64,000 nucleotides of DNA from Pyrocephalus nanus (GCA_038380795.1 CM076279.1:1565001-1629000), one strand, 5' to 3'; numbered from the stretch's first letter, positions 9,815 to 20,860 are shown. Numbers and translations are program-made. The notes: generated by a model from the sequence alone, not told the origin.

Positions 9815-12800
9815 CAGCTGGAAGGTCTCGTGCAGAGGAAACCCCTTGATGGGTGTTGGGTGCTGAAGGGGCTCTGTGGCTGAGTTTGGTGCCTGTTGGG
9901 AACAGGGAGGTTCCAAACCATCTCCTGTGGAGAAACGAGGTTGGCATTTGGTGAGAACCAAAGCAAAACCAGCGGTGGAGGCACCGAATCCGGGGAAACC
10001 TTGTCCATGATGCAAAGCTGGATCATTTGGATGGGGTTTATTGCCTCAGTATTGCTGGAGTTTGGAGGTGAGGGACACCCAGATGTCTTGTTTTCAGTTT
10101 GCTGTCCAGCTGCTTCCTCATCCTTATTTCCTGGCTCTTTAGGAAATGGAATTTTTCAGTGCTGTTTCCTGTACTGCTTCACAAATAAGGGTGCCATGAG
10201 ATTCCCAAGGACCTTCCATCATTTTCCTAGGCAGAAAAAAAACAGGATTACAGATCCTGCATTGCTGCGTGGGGAAGGAGCAGATGGGCAAAGCATTTTC
10301 TGCAGGTTTCTCTCTCTGCCAGTGAAGAGAAAGTGGCTCATTATTGCAGGTCTGCAAAAAAATTAAACCCATCCTATTTCCCAGTTTGAAAATGCCTCCT
10401 CAACTCGGAACTTTTATCCAAATCCCCAACAATGTTTACATCAGTTTTGTTTTAATTTAAAAAAATCAGAGATAATGGGATGTTTCCCATCAGTTTGGGT
10501 TGTTCAGCACTGGAAGAGGATGGGCCAAAATACCCAGAGAGGGACAATTCTCACAGCACCAGCTTTCCGGCCTGGGTGGGGGGAGGAAGTGTTGGGAATC
10601 TCCTGGGAAATTTCCTGATGGAAATCCTGTCCTGTTCTCAGAGGATTCCTGGCCCAACTTTCCACTTAATCTGAAGTTCTGTGGGAAAAATTTTATATAT
10701 ATATATATATAAAAAATTATATATATATATATATATATATGGAACTGGCCAGTTTTCAAAAACCTTAAGCTCTCTGCTGATGCCTTTTGCTCCAGTAGTG
10801 CTTTAGGATGAATATTGCAAATATTTTGGTGCAGTTTCTTACCTCTTTTTCCTTTTGCCTTTATTTTTTGTAGTTCTTAATTTTAGGGGTTGCAATAGGA
10901 AAATCTTTTCTCTCTCCACATCACCCTCCAAGCAAACCCCACTATTCCCCCCAGAAGTGCCTCCCCCTAAACCTTCACCGTCCTCCTGCCACCACCTGGA
11001 GTTCTGGCTTGTGAAAGGACATAAGTCCTTGACATCTCTGGTCACCAGACCGATCCAAAGGGATCCTGGGAAGCGTGGGAATGCTGGCAGGGCTGGCTGA
11101 GCCTGCCTGACCTCCCCTGGGTGCTGCCTGTGCTGCCCCACAGCCCCTGTGTTTGCTTTGGGTGGTGAAAGTCCACGAGAAGAATGAGAGGAATCCTGCT
11201 GGCTCGGGAAGGGTCGGGATTTTGGGGGTCCTCCTCACTGCCCAGGGCAGCAACACCCAGTGCAGGTGTGGGCTGAGGACAATTTTGGGATCTTATCTTC
11301 AAATATTTGGGTTTTCCCACTCCCCTGAAGGGCTACAGGGCTTGTTGTTCGTAAGTGGGAGCACCCTATTCCATGTGCTGCTGAAAAACACCTGTGTTTT
11401 ATACTTTATACTCCTCCAGTGTGTGGTCCTGGTCAGGAACTGTTTGTCCACCTCATCAGGGTCTTAAAAACTGCTTGTCAGGAGTCCCAGATGGAAAGGC
11501 AGAGGGCTGGGAAGTCCTGGTGCAGGGTGTCTTGTTTGGAGGGGACGTGGGTTTAAACCAAAGTCCTTTCAGCATCCGTGCCTGCCGTGGTTAATGGGTT
11601 ACCGATGCGAGTTGGCACTTGCAGCTCCTGCCCTGGGGTGCCCTGGCCTGGTCTCGTGACTGAATCAATCAGGGCCAAGAAATATCGACAGGCTGGAAAA
11701 GCACCGGGCTCTCCTCTCCCAGGAGCTTTTCCTTAAAGCTCCAGCTCCTGGAGTTGCCTGAATCCTGACTTTTCCTGCCTGAAAGCTGAATTTTGGTGGA
11801 GTAGAGCCGCTTTTCTGAGTGAAGTTCTATTGTATGAAGGCCAGGTGTCCTTTTCAAGTCTTTATTTCTTTACTTCCAGTCAGTGAGGGTTTTAATTGTA
11901 TTTTAAAGTGACTATTTGATGACTTTTGGGGACACTTCTCGCTTGTAGCGCCTGCTTTGCATGAGCCCAGCCCCCTGGGGTGCATCCACACCCCTTGGGG
12001 GAGCTCAAGGGGATGCTGAATGTCTTGAATCGCCCAGAGCTGTTGGATCTGAGGTGAAATTCCTGCTCCGAACCCACGTGCAGTGCATCCCATGTCCTGT
12101 GAGGGTGTTTCCCCGGGTGCTGCTGGGGCAGGGGTCGGGCTTGGCTGAGGTAGGAGCAGTTCTGGAGCACTGAAATGTGCTGGTTTGTGGTGGTGGAGCC
12201 CTTGGGCAACACGAGCTGATCCTCCCCAAAGCCTGCAAGGCTTGGCTGTTCCCTCAGGCTGTGCTGGGAGTGGTGGATTAAGGGCCAGGGTATGTTTGGT
12301 TTGGAGGGTGTAGCTGTTTATGGACGTGGATTAGAATGGGATATTTGGAGATGCCAAGGTGAGCACAAATCCTCTGACAATCAGCAGGGGGGCTGTGCTC
12401 CTAAGTCACTTTGTCCCTGGAAGAAATCCCATATATAATGTGGATATGGCTGCTCGGGGATCAGGTTGCCCTTTGGGAGGCATTTTTATTTCTTTATTTT
12501 TTGCCAGAAATGTTGCTTTAAATACTGTGTCATTCTCCCCCCCCAAGTTTTTTGAGTGTGTCTGTGGCACTGCTGATGATAAATCTCAAATAAATGAATT
12601 ACATTATTGAGAAAAAGCACTTTGTGGCAGAGAGCTCCTGATGTGCTTTGGGGCATTTGTTTCCCTTTGGCTTGGGCTTGGCTGCCTGTTGTGGGAAGGA
12701 GCCCAGAGTGGCTGATGTTTGAGGGCAGGAGGAGGGACAGGGATGTGCAGGGCGTGGGGACACAGGGTAGGGGTCAGGTGTCCCCATGTCCTTGTGGCAT
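9815..12800. other. Gene-free interval
   Basis: Apart from the TA tract at 10692-10740, this is unique sequence with no recognisable gene or transposon. It includes T-rich stretches at 10820-10890 and G/C-rich frames on both strands at 10850-11320 that overlap each other and have no clear splice or start context. Confidence 0.5.
10692..10740. repeat. (TA)n microsatellite, cruciform-prone
   Basis: Two alternating TA tracts of about 18 and 23 bases separated by AAAAAATT. The array is close to self-complementary around the A-rich centre and could extrude a cruciform. Alternating TA tracts are usually length-variable. Confidence 0.9.
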
Positions 12801-12824
12801 CCTGTCCGTGGAACGTGGCTTTGC

Positions 12825-12866
12825 AGAGAATTGTTTCACTGAGGTTGGAAAAGACTCCAAAACCTT
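12825..12866 (-). mobile_element. CR1 LINE 3' tip, minus strand, short
   Basis: The segment reads AGAATTGTTTCACTGAGGTTGGAAAAGACTCC-like, resembling the reverse complement of a CR1 tail (GAATCAT...GGTTGGAAAAGACCTCC). Only about 40 bases match, so this is a weak call. Confidence 0.5.
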
Positions 12867-15830
12867 GGTACCTGGTGACAGCAGCAATTCCCCCACCTGC
12901 CCTTTGCCTTGTTCTCCCTCTGAGGAATATTTGGGCTTCCCTGTCCAAGCCTGTTCCCGCTCCTCTTGTAGCTGTGCTCACAAGGAAATCTTCAAAGGCT
13001 CAGTCCTATCAATTTTCCCCACCATATGTTCTCATTAAAAAATTTATTGTGCACTTTATCTTAGGATTATTTGCCATCAATTAATAAAACATGTTGCAAG
13101 CTTCAAATGAACATCCTCCCCTCCCCACTTCCCTTTATCGAGGGAAAAGGACAGAGAAATATGAAAAAAAAAATCACCATGACAGATGGTGTTTTTTAAC
13201 CTTTCTTTTGCCCAATCGGGGGAGAAAAAAAAAAAAAAAAAGATTTTTCTCAGAATATTGGCATGGGTTTCTAATTATGAGTTACACGACTTGGAGGTCT
13301 AATCCAAAGCTTAGTGAGCTCAGCCAGCCCGAAATGTGTTCGTGTGTTGAGGTGGATGGTGCTGACACAGGGACAGGCAGAGGGGATGGGGGCTGTGGGG
13401 TGACACTGTGGGTGGTGGGTCCCCCTTCTCCTCCAGGCACTGGGGTGAGCAGGGAAAACTGCAGAGAGTCCACTCCTGGAAGCAAATGGTTGGCAAATGT
13501 GGCCAACAGCTCCCAAAGGCACGTGGGGTTGGCAGCCAGAATGTCCTGTCGTTCTTGGCAGTGGCTGCCTGGTCTTGTAGGGAGCCTTGGGCTGTGGTGG
13601 AGGCTTGAAAAAGTGGCTTTTGGGGTTTTTTTTGAAGAGTTCCCTAAAGGAGAGACCTCCCTGCTGTGCCCCTGCCCAGGGGGAACATAAGCCCTGGTTT
13701 AGGGGGAGGACGGGTGGCACTGAGGAACCCGATGATCCCTAAGCTGATGGATGACATTCCCTGTCCTTTCCCACTTGGTGAGATCAGAATCGTGGCTTTG
13801 CCCTGCCGTTAATTTGGAATTTTGGGCTGCCCAGGGTTGGTCTCCAGGGGAGATGGGGTGGGAGGAAAAGCAAACAGAACATCCCCCAGCAGCGCCCGCG
13901 GCCGCTGCAGGGCTGGGACATCGTGTACCCTGCCGAGCCTTTCCTTGTGCCTGTGCCTACCAGGGGGAAATAAATACAGGAATAATGCATACAGACGGGT
14001 TTCTTACATAAACAAATGTCTGGGGAGAGACCTGGCTGTGGGCAACCTGCTGGGAAAGTCCTGGTCAGATGGGAATTGTAGAGTTAAACACTCCAGTCTC
14101 GCTTGGATGTGCCTGGGCTTTGATTTATACTTCTGATTGGATGTTTGCCTGGCCTGATCAGAGAGCTTGGGCAGCAGTGCATGTTGACACTTGGTGTTTA
14201 GCTCTGGGTAAAGTTTAAACAGGACTTATCGTGGCTCTGACACCTCGCGGAGGCTTCCCCGCTTTAATGATACGCTTCATGCCATCCCTCACACGGAGCT
14301 GTGCCCACAGGCTCGCACAAATTCAAGGAAAAAAGTAAACCTGCAAACCAAATTCATGGAAAAGCTTATTCGACACCTCTTCTAATTTTAAAGTAACCCC
14401 ACTGCCCTCCAGCCCGTTTCTCCGCTCGCTTACACTGCTGGAGTCTCAAGCCCTGCAGTGATCTCAGGTCAGAGAGGCCCTTCCAGCCCTGCAGAAACTG
14501 CTCAGTGCCTTGCCCATATTGCTCCAGTTTGTCCCAGAAGCAGCTCTGGGCTCTGCTGGGACTGAAGGAGCCTCACGTGGGAGGACAGGCTCAGTTTTGG
14601 GTCAGGTGTGCGGTGACGCTGCCCTGGGTTGGGTCAAAATGGGACCTCTACCTTGGGGCCATCTTATATTTATTTCTTCCACCCATTTCGCCCTCTTTTG
14701 CCTTTAATAGAAATTGCTGAAATTAACACTGTCAGGTTCGTTCCCCCTCGTTTCTCCCTCCCATGGAAGGCTGAAGGAACCTGCTCTGGGTGCAGTTTTG
14801 GGGGCTGTTTGCACCCTCCCATGCAGGCAGAAGGGGATGGGGGACAATATTTACCCCACCTACCCCAATTGCTGCCCACTGAATTTCCCACTCAAGGCCC
14901 ACCAGAGAGGTGCACTGGAAATGGGATTTAACACACCATTCCCAGCCTGACACGGGCGCTGGCCTTGAGTAAAGCTCCTGCTAAATAACACTGAACTAAT
15001 CGAATTTTATGCCTTGATTTTTATGAGTAACAATTAAGAAAAAAAAAAAAAACAACCACCCAGCAGAACGTAATTACTGCACCTTGAAGTCCCTGGGCCA
15101 AAGCCTGAGCTGAGGTTACAATATGACAGCTTTTATCTGGGATCTGATAGGGGTGTTATTCATTGTATTAAAAGTTTGCCAAGAGAGGCTTCACTGAAAA
15201 TTAACCCGTGTTATCACAGTGAGTAATATCCTGGTTTTATCATGTGGAATAAATAAATAACGTAGACTTTAGGCTTTGGCTTAACGAGGTTACACCGAGT
15301 GCAGGGTGAGGAAACAGCGTTAACACCACTGCAAGGACTGGTGATTGAGGTGAGATGAAACTGGAACGGAAAGTTTTCTTGCATAATGACAGAGCTTGTA
15401 TTACTATTAATTATATTATGCAACGGGAATAGGATGGAATTTGGCTCTATCTAGCAACAGGCCTGGGTGAAAAACTGCAGGAATTTTCTCAGGAAAATTC
15501 CACTTGTGGTGCTCCTGACACTGTTCCCTCACCTTGACCCTGTTGTGGTGGTTCAGCTTCGAGCCACCCTGGTGAGACAACTCCTTTGGCTCCTGGGGAG
15601 CCCTTTCCACCTGATCTCACTGGTGCTGCTCCCACCTGGGATCCCCATCCTGCTGCTCTGCACCGTGGGGCCAAGGAATCCAGACTCCAAGTGAGGTGGA
15701 GCATCGGCAACGCCGATGGGAAAAACTCCAAAATCAGAATCACAGAGAGTGATTAATGGGAATAAAAACAATGGCACTGGAGAGCTTAAAAAAACTGAGC
15801 AACCCCCTCGTCCCTTTGTGCCACTGGATG

Positions 15831-15860
15831 TTAATCATGCCATGTTAATCATGTTAATCA
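15831..15860 (+). promoter_or_regulatory. Three clustered TTAATCA homeodomain-type words
   Basis: TTAATCA occurs at 15831-15837, 15845-15851 and 15854-15860; the last two are 9 bases apart inside a repeated ATGTTAATCATG context. TAAT cores are bound by homeodomain proteins and GTTAAT is an HNF1 half-site. The repeat could equally be a small tandem duplication without function. Confidence 0.25.
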
Positions 15861-16296
15861 ACCCCTTATCCTCTGGTCCATCATCATCTGTAATACCTCC
15901 AGAGCAGCACTGGAGTGCAGGTGAGCAGAGCCAAAGCAGGCCAGAAGTGAGAAGAAAAGAGAGAAGGAGAGAAAGGAAAAGTGAGAAAAAACCCAATCCT
16001 TGCCTGCCAGTGGTGGAATTTCTGTGGAGATGCCTGCAGGGCAGCGTGGTGAACGAAAGGAATAACGCTCAGGGAAGTGATGGGCCCGCAGGGGAGGGCT
16101 CTGGCAGTGCCCTCCATGGGAAGGTGATGTTTGGGAGAACAATTGCTGGGCTGTTGTACCGTGCCTGGCGCTATGAATGGAGCCTAAGAAAGGCTGTCCT
16201 TGGACTGTTGCTAAAGCCCATCATCTTCTCCATCCCCTGCGTGCGCCGCTCGCTGCTGCTGCCTCCCGAAACGGGCCGGCAACGGGGGAACCAAGG

Positions 16297-16306
16297 CCAT
16301 AAAAGG
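16297..16306 (+). promoter_or_regulatory. CArG box / TATA-like site
   Basis: CCATAAAAGG fits the SRF-binding consensus CC(A/T)6GG exactly and also contains a TATA-like ATAAAAGG. A weak initiator-like CTCAGTCC lies about 30 bases downstream. It lies inside the 268-codon frame. Promoter function is not shown; a 10-mer with this degeneracy is expected about once per ten kilobases by chance. Confidence 0.25.
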
Positions 16307-16862
16307 TGGGATCAGAGCACGCCCCAGCCTCAGTCCCTGCTGGGGCAGCAGCTGGCTCGCTGCTCATCCATCTCCAGCGTGGCAGGGTGGGGCCTGGGGG
16401 CTCTCTGGGAAGCTCTGGAATTGCTGAGAGCGAAGTTGAGGGTGGAAGTGGGGCAGGGGCAGGTTCTGAGCAGGGCTTTTGGGGTAGCGTGTCCTTTGAG
16501 CTGGGCCACGAGCTCCCTATGAGCAGTGTGGGGGTGTTGGCCACTCACCTGCCAGCTGGAATAGCCCAGCTCCCTGCAGGTCCATGCCATGGCACCCTGT
16601 TGTTCCAGGAGCCTGGGTGCCCGTTCTCCAGAGGAGCCCTGGGATCCCCACCAAAGATGACGAGGACAGTGATGAAGAGCCCGAGTTTGGAATGGCTTCA
16701 CACCCCCCCGGGATGTGCAGGTATGTCTGTGCTCTGTGTGTGTGTAAATACAGCACATGTGCCTTCCCTCTGCTCCTGGCCTGCCTGGGCCACGCTCAGC
16801 CCATGCAAAGACCCTTCACACCTTCTCTTCCAAACCAGAAATGGGAAATAAATCAAGTGTGG

Positions 16863-16950
16863 TGTTTTTTGTTTTTGTTTTTGTTTTTTTTTTTTTTTTT
16901 GTTTTTTTTTGTTTGTTTGGTTTTTTGTTTGTTTGTTTGTTTTTTTTTTT
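16863..16950 (+). repeat. (GTTT)n / (GTTTTT)n low-complexity tract
   Basis: Nearly 90 bases of only T and G on the plus strand: GTTTTT units, two T runs of about 10-19 and GTTTGTTT units. The plus-strand frame across it is a phenylalanine-rich artefact. Confidence 0.9.
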
Positions 16951-17418
16951 GCTGCTGAGAGTTTGAAGTTTAGCAGGCATTTACAAAGGATTGGAGTAAA
17001 ACAATAACTCTATGAATGACACAAAGTAGGGATCTGTGCTGTCCATGCCCAGGTCCCAGCAGAGTGTACCATGCACTGTGCAAGTGCAGAGCTTTTATCT
17101 AATATCAGCATAAAATTGATGGGGGTTGTAGTTTTGGGCTGTGCATGTGGTTTTGGCTGAGAAGAAACTTGAGTTGCAATGAACATTCAGGACATCATGT
17201 GTAGATTTGGAATATTTTTTCTTTTCTTCTGGCACGTGTTGTGTGGTGCTTACCCCGTGGTGCTGCCTCTCAGTGTGATATAATATATAATAATGCACTT
17301 TGTGTCATTATTTCTGCAAAACAGAGTGAGATTAAAGGTGTTAGAGCTGTGTGTCCTCAGTGGGGGAACGGAGGGATGACTGTGGGCACCTGGGAAAGCC
17401 TGGCCTTGGGGGTTAAAC

Positions 17419-17525
17419 ACAGGCTTGGGTTCAAAAGAGGTATTTCTCATTTCTCCTTATGCCTTTTGCCCAGGGCAAATTGCTTGACAAAGTCTGTCTG
17501 CCTCAGTTTCCATCTGTTGGGCAAG
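17419..17525 (+). mobile_element. MIR-like tRNA-derived SINE remnant, plus strand
   Basis: The stretch CAGGCTTGGGTTC resembles the MIR B-box region (CTGGGTTCGAATCC). It is followed by CAGGGCAAATTGCTTGAC, like the MIR core TTGGGCAAGTYACTTAAC, and then CCTCAGTTTCCATCTGTTGG, like CCTCAGTTTCCTCATCTGTAA. Order and spacing match a MIR running on the plus strand. MIR/CORE-SINE relics are very old in amniotes and rare in birds, so the divergence fits. Edges are approximate. Confidence 0.6.
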
Positions 17526-17539
17526 GATTTTGTGAATTC

Positions 17540-18750
17540 TGGACTCCCCCAGGGGTGTGAGATATAGAAGGGTGGCAGGCTCTGTGCATCAAGCATTGCT
17601 GTGGCCACTTCAGTGGTAAGAATGAAACTGGAGTTACTCCACCGAGTTCCAGGGAATCCCACTGGACTGCACTGTGCTGAGTCCCAGGGATCTGCTCTGA
17701 GCACTGCAGTGAACAGGAATTTAGCAGGGAATGAATCAGAGCTTTTCACTGGTTGTTGTTAAGGGAAAGTCTCCTGTTGGTTTGATTTGAAGAAGAGAGG
17801 AAGCAGCAGAACCAGAGGACACCTCTGATAAAACCCCCCGTGCAGCTCTGAGCTGGGAAATTGTCCATCATCACACTCCAGGCTTCAAATCCAGCCAGGC
17901 CAGGAGCTCTGCAGGGCAGGAATGTGTTCTGTGCGTGGTGCCACTTCCCGAGGGCAGTGCATCATGAAACCCCAGTGCCACCCCAGGGCAGTGCCAGGGG
18001 ACAGTGCAGCTTCCATGGAGGGGGGACAGCACTTCCCAAGGGTTCATCTTCCCTGAGTACAGCAGTGAGCTCCCCTCACCTCATACTTTGTGAGTGGGTT
18101 CCATTCCCACAATGCCTGGTAAAGATAAAACAACCTTGTCCTGTTTTGTGGGAAAGGGAGTCAGGGGAGCTGCTGTGGGGCTTGAGCAAAGCCCTGTGGA
18201 AAAGAGCAGAGAGAACAGGAGGGAGAAAACCCCAATTTCCCCCCCTGTATTGCCTGAGGGATGAGGAATGGGCACAAACCCCGTGGATAAGCAGCCCAGA
18301 GCTCTCGTTCAGCCCAGCTTTGCTGTCCCTGAGGAAGGTTGGACCCCGTCTGGCGCGTGGGGTGGGCTCAGCGCAGCCCTGAGCGCTCCTGCTGGCTCCT
18401 TGCCACTCTCTGTTGGCCTCCAACTCCAACGTTCTTCTTCTGTGGTGCATTTATTTGCCTTTTTTTTTCTTTCCAGTTGCAGAGCAGGCAGGGCTGTGAG
18501 GGTGTCAGGGGCGTTGCTGAGGGGAGGGTTGGGTGGCGAGGGGAGCCTGGCTGGCAGCAGCCCGGGGCTGTCATAAAAGGAACTGAAAGGGGAGTGTTAA
18601 CGCTTTAGCTGAGTTATGGAGGGATGGGTTTGCTGCTGCAATAGGAACTGCAGCAGTTATGTGTCTGGGAGGGTCTGGGAGCCCCTCCAGAGGCTGGGGA
18701 GCAAGTGCAGGCTGGAAGGAAATGGGAGCACTGGGGGTGTGGGTAGAGAG
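17540..18750. other. Gene-free interval
   Basis: Unique sequence, GC-rich toward 18.3-18.7 kb. A good 3' splice-site-like tract (T-rich then CTTTCCAG) ends at about 18477, but the following frame shows no recognisable protein and no clear donor. No repeat is recognised. Confidence 0.45.
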
Positions 18751-18752
18751 AC

Positions 18753-18941
18753 ACGGGATTGCAGATCATTTCAGCTGGAACAGACCCTGCAGGGCTCCAG
18801 TCCACCCCTGCCAGCACAGGGACACCCACACTGGGTTGCTCTGGGGCATGTCCAGTGCAGGTCTGAGTATCTCCAAGGATGGAGATCCCCTCTGGGTCCC
18901 TGTCCCAGTGTCTGATCGCCCTGGTGGTGAAAATAATTTTT
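18753..18941 (-). mobile_element. CR1 LINE fragment, minus strand
   Basis: It begins with the reverse complement of a CR1 3' tip (GATCATTTCAGCTGGAACAG), then CCAGTCCACCCCTGCCAGCA and GTATCTCCAAGGATGGAGAT, the layout of an older CR1 subfamily read on the minus strand. It is abutted directly by another CR1 tip. Confidence 0.75.
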
Positions 18942-19003
18942 GTAGAATCACAGAGTGGTTTGGGTTGGAAGGGACCTTAAATCTCCTCTCATTCCACCCC
19001 CCT
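18942..19003 (-). mobile_element. CR1 LINE 3' tip, minus strand
   Basis: AGAATCACAGAGTGGTTTGG followed by GTTGGAAGGGACCTTAAAT is the reverse complement of the canonical CR1 tail. Only about 60 bases are recognisable before unique sequence and an oppositely oriented CR1. Confidence 0.85.
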
Positions 19004-19048
19004 GGAGCAAGCTGATGATCAGCCTCTTTCCCAGCCTCCAGTTGTTCC

Positions 19049-19277
19049 AGGGGAGGGTCAGGTTGGACATCAGGAGGAATTTCTCCCTGGAAAGGGTGGT
19101 CATGCATTGGCAGGGGCTGCCCAGGGAGGTTTGGAGTCCCCAGCCCTGGAGGTGTCCCAGGAAGGCCTGGCCATGGCACTGAGTGCTCTGGGCTGGGGGA
19201 CAGGGTGAGGATGGGGCACAGGGTGGATCCATGGCCTGGGAGGGCTTTTCCAACCTGAATGATTCCAGGATTCTGTG
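19049..19277 (+). mobile_element. CR1 LINE fragment, 3' end, plus strand
   Basis: It contains GGGGAGGGTCAGGTTGGACA, CAGGAGGAATTTCTCCCTGG, AGGGGCTGCCCAGGGAGGTT, TGGAGGTGTCCCAGGAAGGC and the tail GGCTTTTCCAACCTGAATGA ending in GATTCCAGGATTCTGTG. It is a different CR1 subfamily from the copy at 5680-6016, marked by the short GCACTGAGTGCT segment in place of GAGCAACCTGG. Confidence 0.92.
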
Positions 19278-19279
19278 TC

Positions 19280-20770
19280 TTTAGGAGAACACCCTCAGCC
19301 AGCCTGGTCCTCTGCTGGCACGAGTCAGATTAACTCCCCTGGAGCCAAAAGCTCCTAGAACAACAACCTGCTGGGAATTAGGAATAAATGCAAATAGTGT
19401 TTGTTTGATTTGCTCCTTGGGTCTGGCCAGGAAACCTTCAAGTAGCAGCACTTTCCCTTTTAAGCAGGTAAAGTGCTTTTTTAAAACATAGCCGGGAGTG
19501 TCTGTGCTCCTCTGTGTGTGGCTGTAAATCTTCCCCAGCTCTTAACGAGCCTCTCACTTGGTAACTCCACGCTGGGAAATCCAGGGCTGGGAGGAGCTGC
19601 AGACAGTGCTGGGACCTGCTTGGAACTGGGAAAGGGGAGAGGACTGTGGGGAATGGGGTGAGAAGAGCAGGGCTGAAGGACACAGGTGATGGTTGGACCT
19701 CTGGTCCAGACTGGTGGGATGGTGGTGGAAGGTGGGGATAGTGGTTGATGGGGAATCTGAATGGGAAAGTAAGGAAATTCTCTAAGAATAGATGAGAATG
19801 ATCAAATCAGCTGAGATTTTAGGATTAAATATATTTATTTAAATTCTAAAATATGTAGCTTTTTTAGGTCTAATATTAATTTTTTCAGCATTTTTCTGTG
19901 AAAGGCAGAAACTTTTCTAGGCGAGTGGGAAGTGTTAACCCAACCTCCAGCTTTCTGTCCCAAACCAGTTTGGACCAGCCATCCCAACAATCTAACCATC
20001 ATGGGGGGTTTGCTTTCCCCCTCCCTTTAGCAAAGAGCAGGCCAAATATCATTAAAAAAAAAAAAAAAAAATTAAAATCACCAATAATTAAGGAAAAAAA
20101 AAAAAAAACCAACAAAACCCCAGCAGCTTTTGCCATATCTGGCTGGTGGATTTTTCCCTTGGAAGTTGACCACCCCAAGCACACACAGGGCTCTGTGTGA
20201 GCCTCCCTCACCCTCCAGAAGGGAGCAGAGGGTCCCTGTGCCTTGGATGGGCTCGGTGGGGGCAGCGGGGCCGGGGGCCGAGCGCGAGGCAGCGTTTTTG
20301 AACTCGGTTCCTTTTTCTATTTTATTTAGATTGGGTTCTGCTCAGCGGGGTGATTTCTTAATTAGAGCAGCCCAGTGGTGCAGGCCTGTCTCTCCAGACC
20401 CCTGCTCTGCCTTCTTAGGTTTCACGAGGGAAGTTGTCGTGCCTTATTTCCTGAGCTCTGACGCTCGGGCGGTGTGCGGGGACTGCACCGGGAGGAAAAG
20501 ACATGTAATTTAATCATCTTTATTAGATTTTGGGTGAAGGAGGGGGCAGAGCAGGAGGAACCGTGTCCTCTGCTTGTCTCTTGGCTTTCTCTTCTGCTTC
20601 TAGTGGCCAGAGATGAGATTTCATGGCATAGGCAGCAGAAAAGGGATGGTCCTAAAGGACCGTGCGGTGATGGATTTTTTTTGTCCTAATTTATGGAATT
20701 TTCCTGAGCAGTTGCTGTTATCTCAGTCTCAGGCACATCCATGACCCTGCATGGATCCATCATGGGTTAG
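19280..20770. other. Gene-free interval
   Basis: Unique sequence with an AT-rich patch at 19805-19890, A runs at 20054-20071 and 20094-20108, and one POU octamer (ATGCAAAT) at 19388-19395. No gene or transposon recognised. Confidence 0.5.
19388..19395 (+). promoter_or_regulatory. POU octamer ATGCAAAT, isolated
   Basis: Exact octamer in AATAAATGCAAATAGTG. About two are expected by chance in 64 kb counting both strands, so an isolated copy has little weight. Confidence 0.2.
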
Positions 20771-20776
20771 TTCATG

Positions 20777-20843
20777 ACTAGTTGTGGTTAAAAATTTGAG
20801 TTTTGGTTAAAAACTAGTTGTGGTCAAAAATGTTGGAGTTTTG
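20777..20843 (+). repeat. Imperfect 36-bp direct duplication
   Basis: ACTAGTTGTGGTTAAAAATT at 20777 recurs as ACTAGTTGTGGTCAAAAATG at 20813, each followed by GAGTTTTG. Two copies only. It lies immediately before the 20-bp minisatellite. Confidence 0.8.
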
Positions 20844-20860
20844 ATCCATTTGGTTACATG

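Larger units (their letters stand above)
12870..17410. other. Gene-free interval with possible conserved blocks
   Basis: No exon is proved. Seen: A runs at 13224-13241 and 15039-15051; AT-rich, repeat-free blocks at 14210-14400 and 15000-15430 that look like conserved noncoding elements (inference only); three TTAATCA words at 15831-15860; a CArG/TATA-like site at 16297; a T/G-rich tract at 16863-16950. A 268-codon plus-strand frame (15716-16522) is the longest without low-complexity sequence, but matches no known family. Confidence 0.5.

Noticed and set aside
9332..9883. 183-codon frame encoding a PPDLYF-type repeat protein
   Set aside because: The repeat comes entirely from the C-rich minisatellite, whose unit happens to lack stops. 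All three plus frames across it are open.
14446..14500. Another plus-strand CR1 tip (GTGATCTCAGGTCAGAGAGG, CCCTTCCAGCCC)
   Set aside because: Weak similarity to the GATCTCAGAGGTCTTTTCCAACC tail, no further CR1 segment upstream and no octamer end.
18471..18608. Coding exon after a strong acceptor (TTTCTTTCCAG)
   Set aside because: The open frame that follows is low in recognisable content, has no good donor and ends in a stop within 45 codons.
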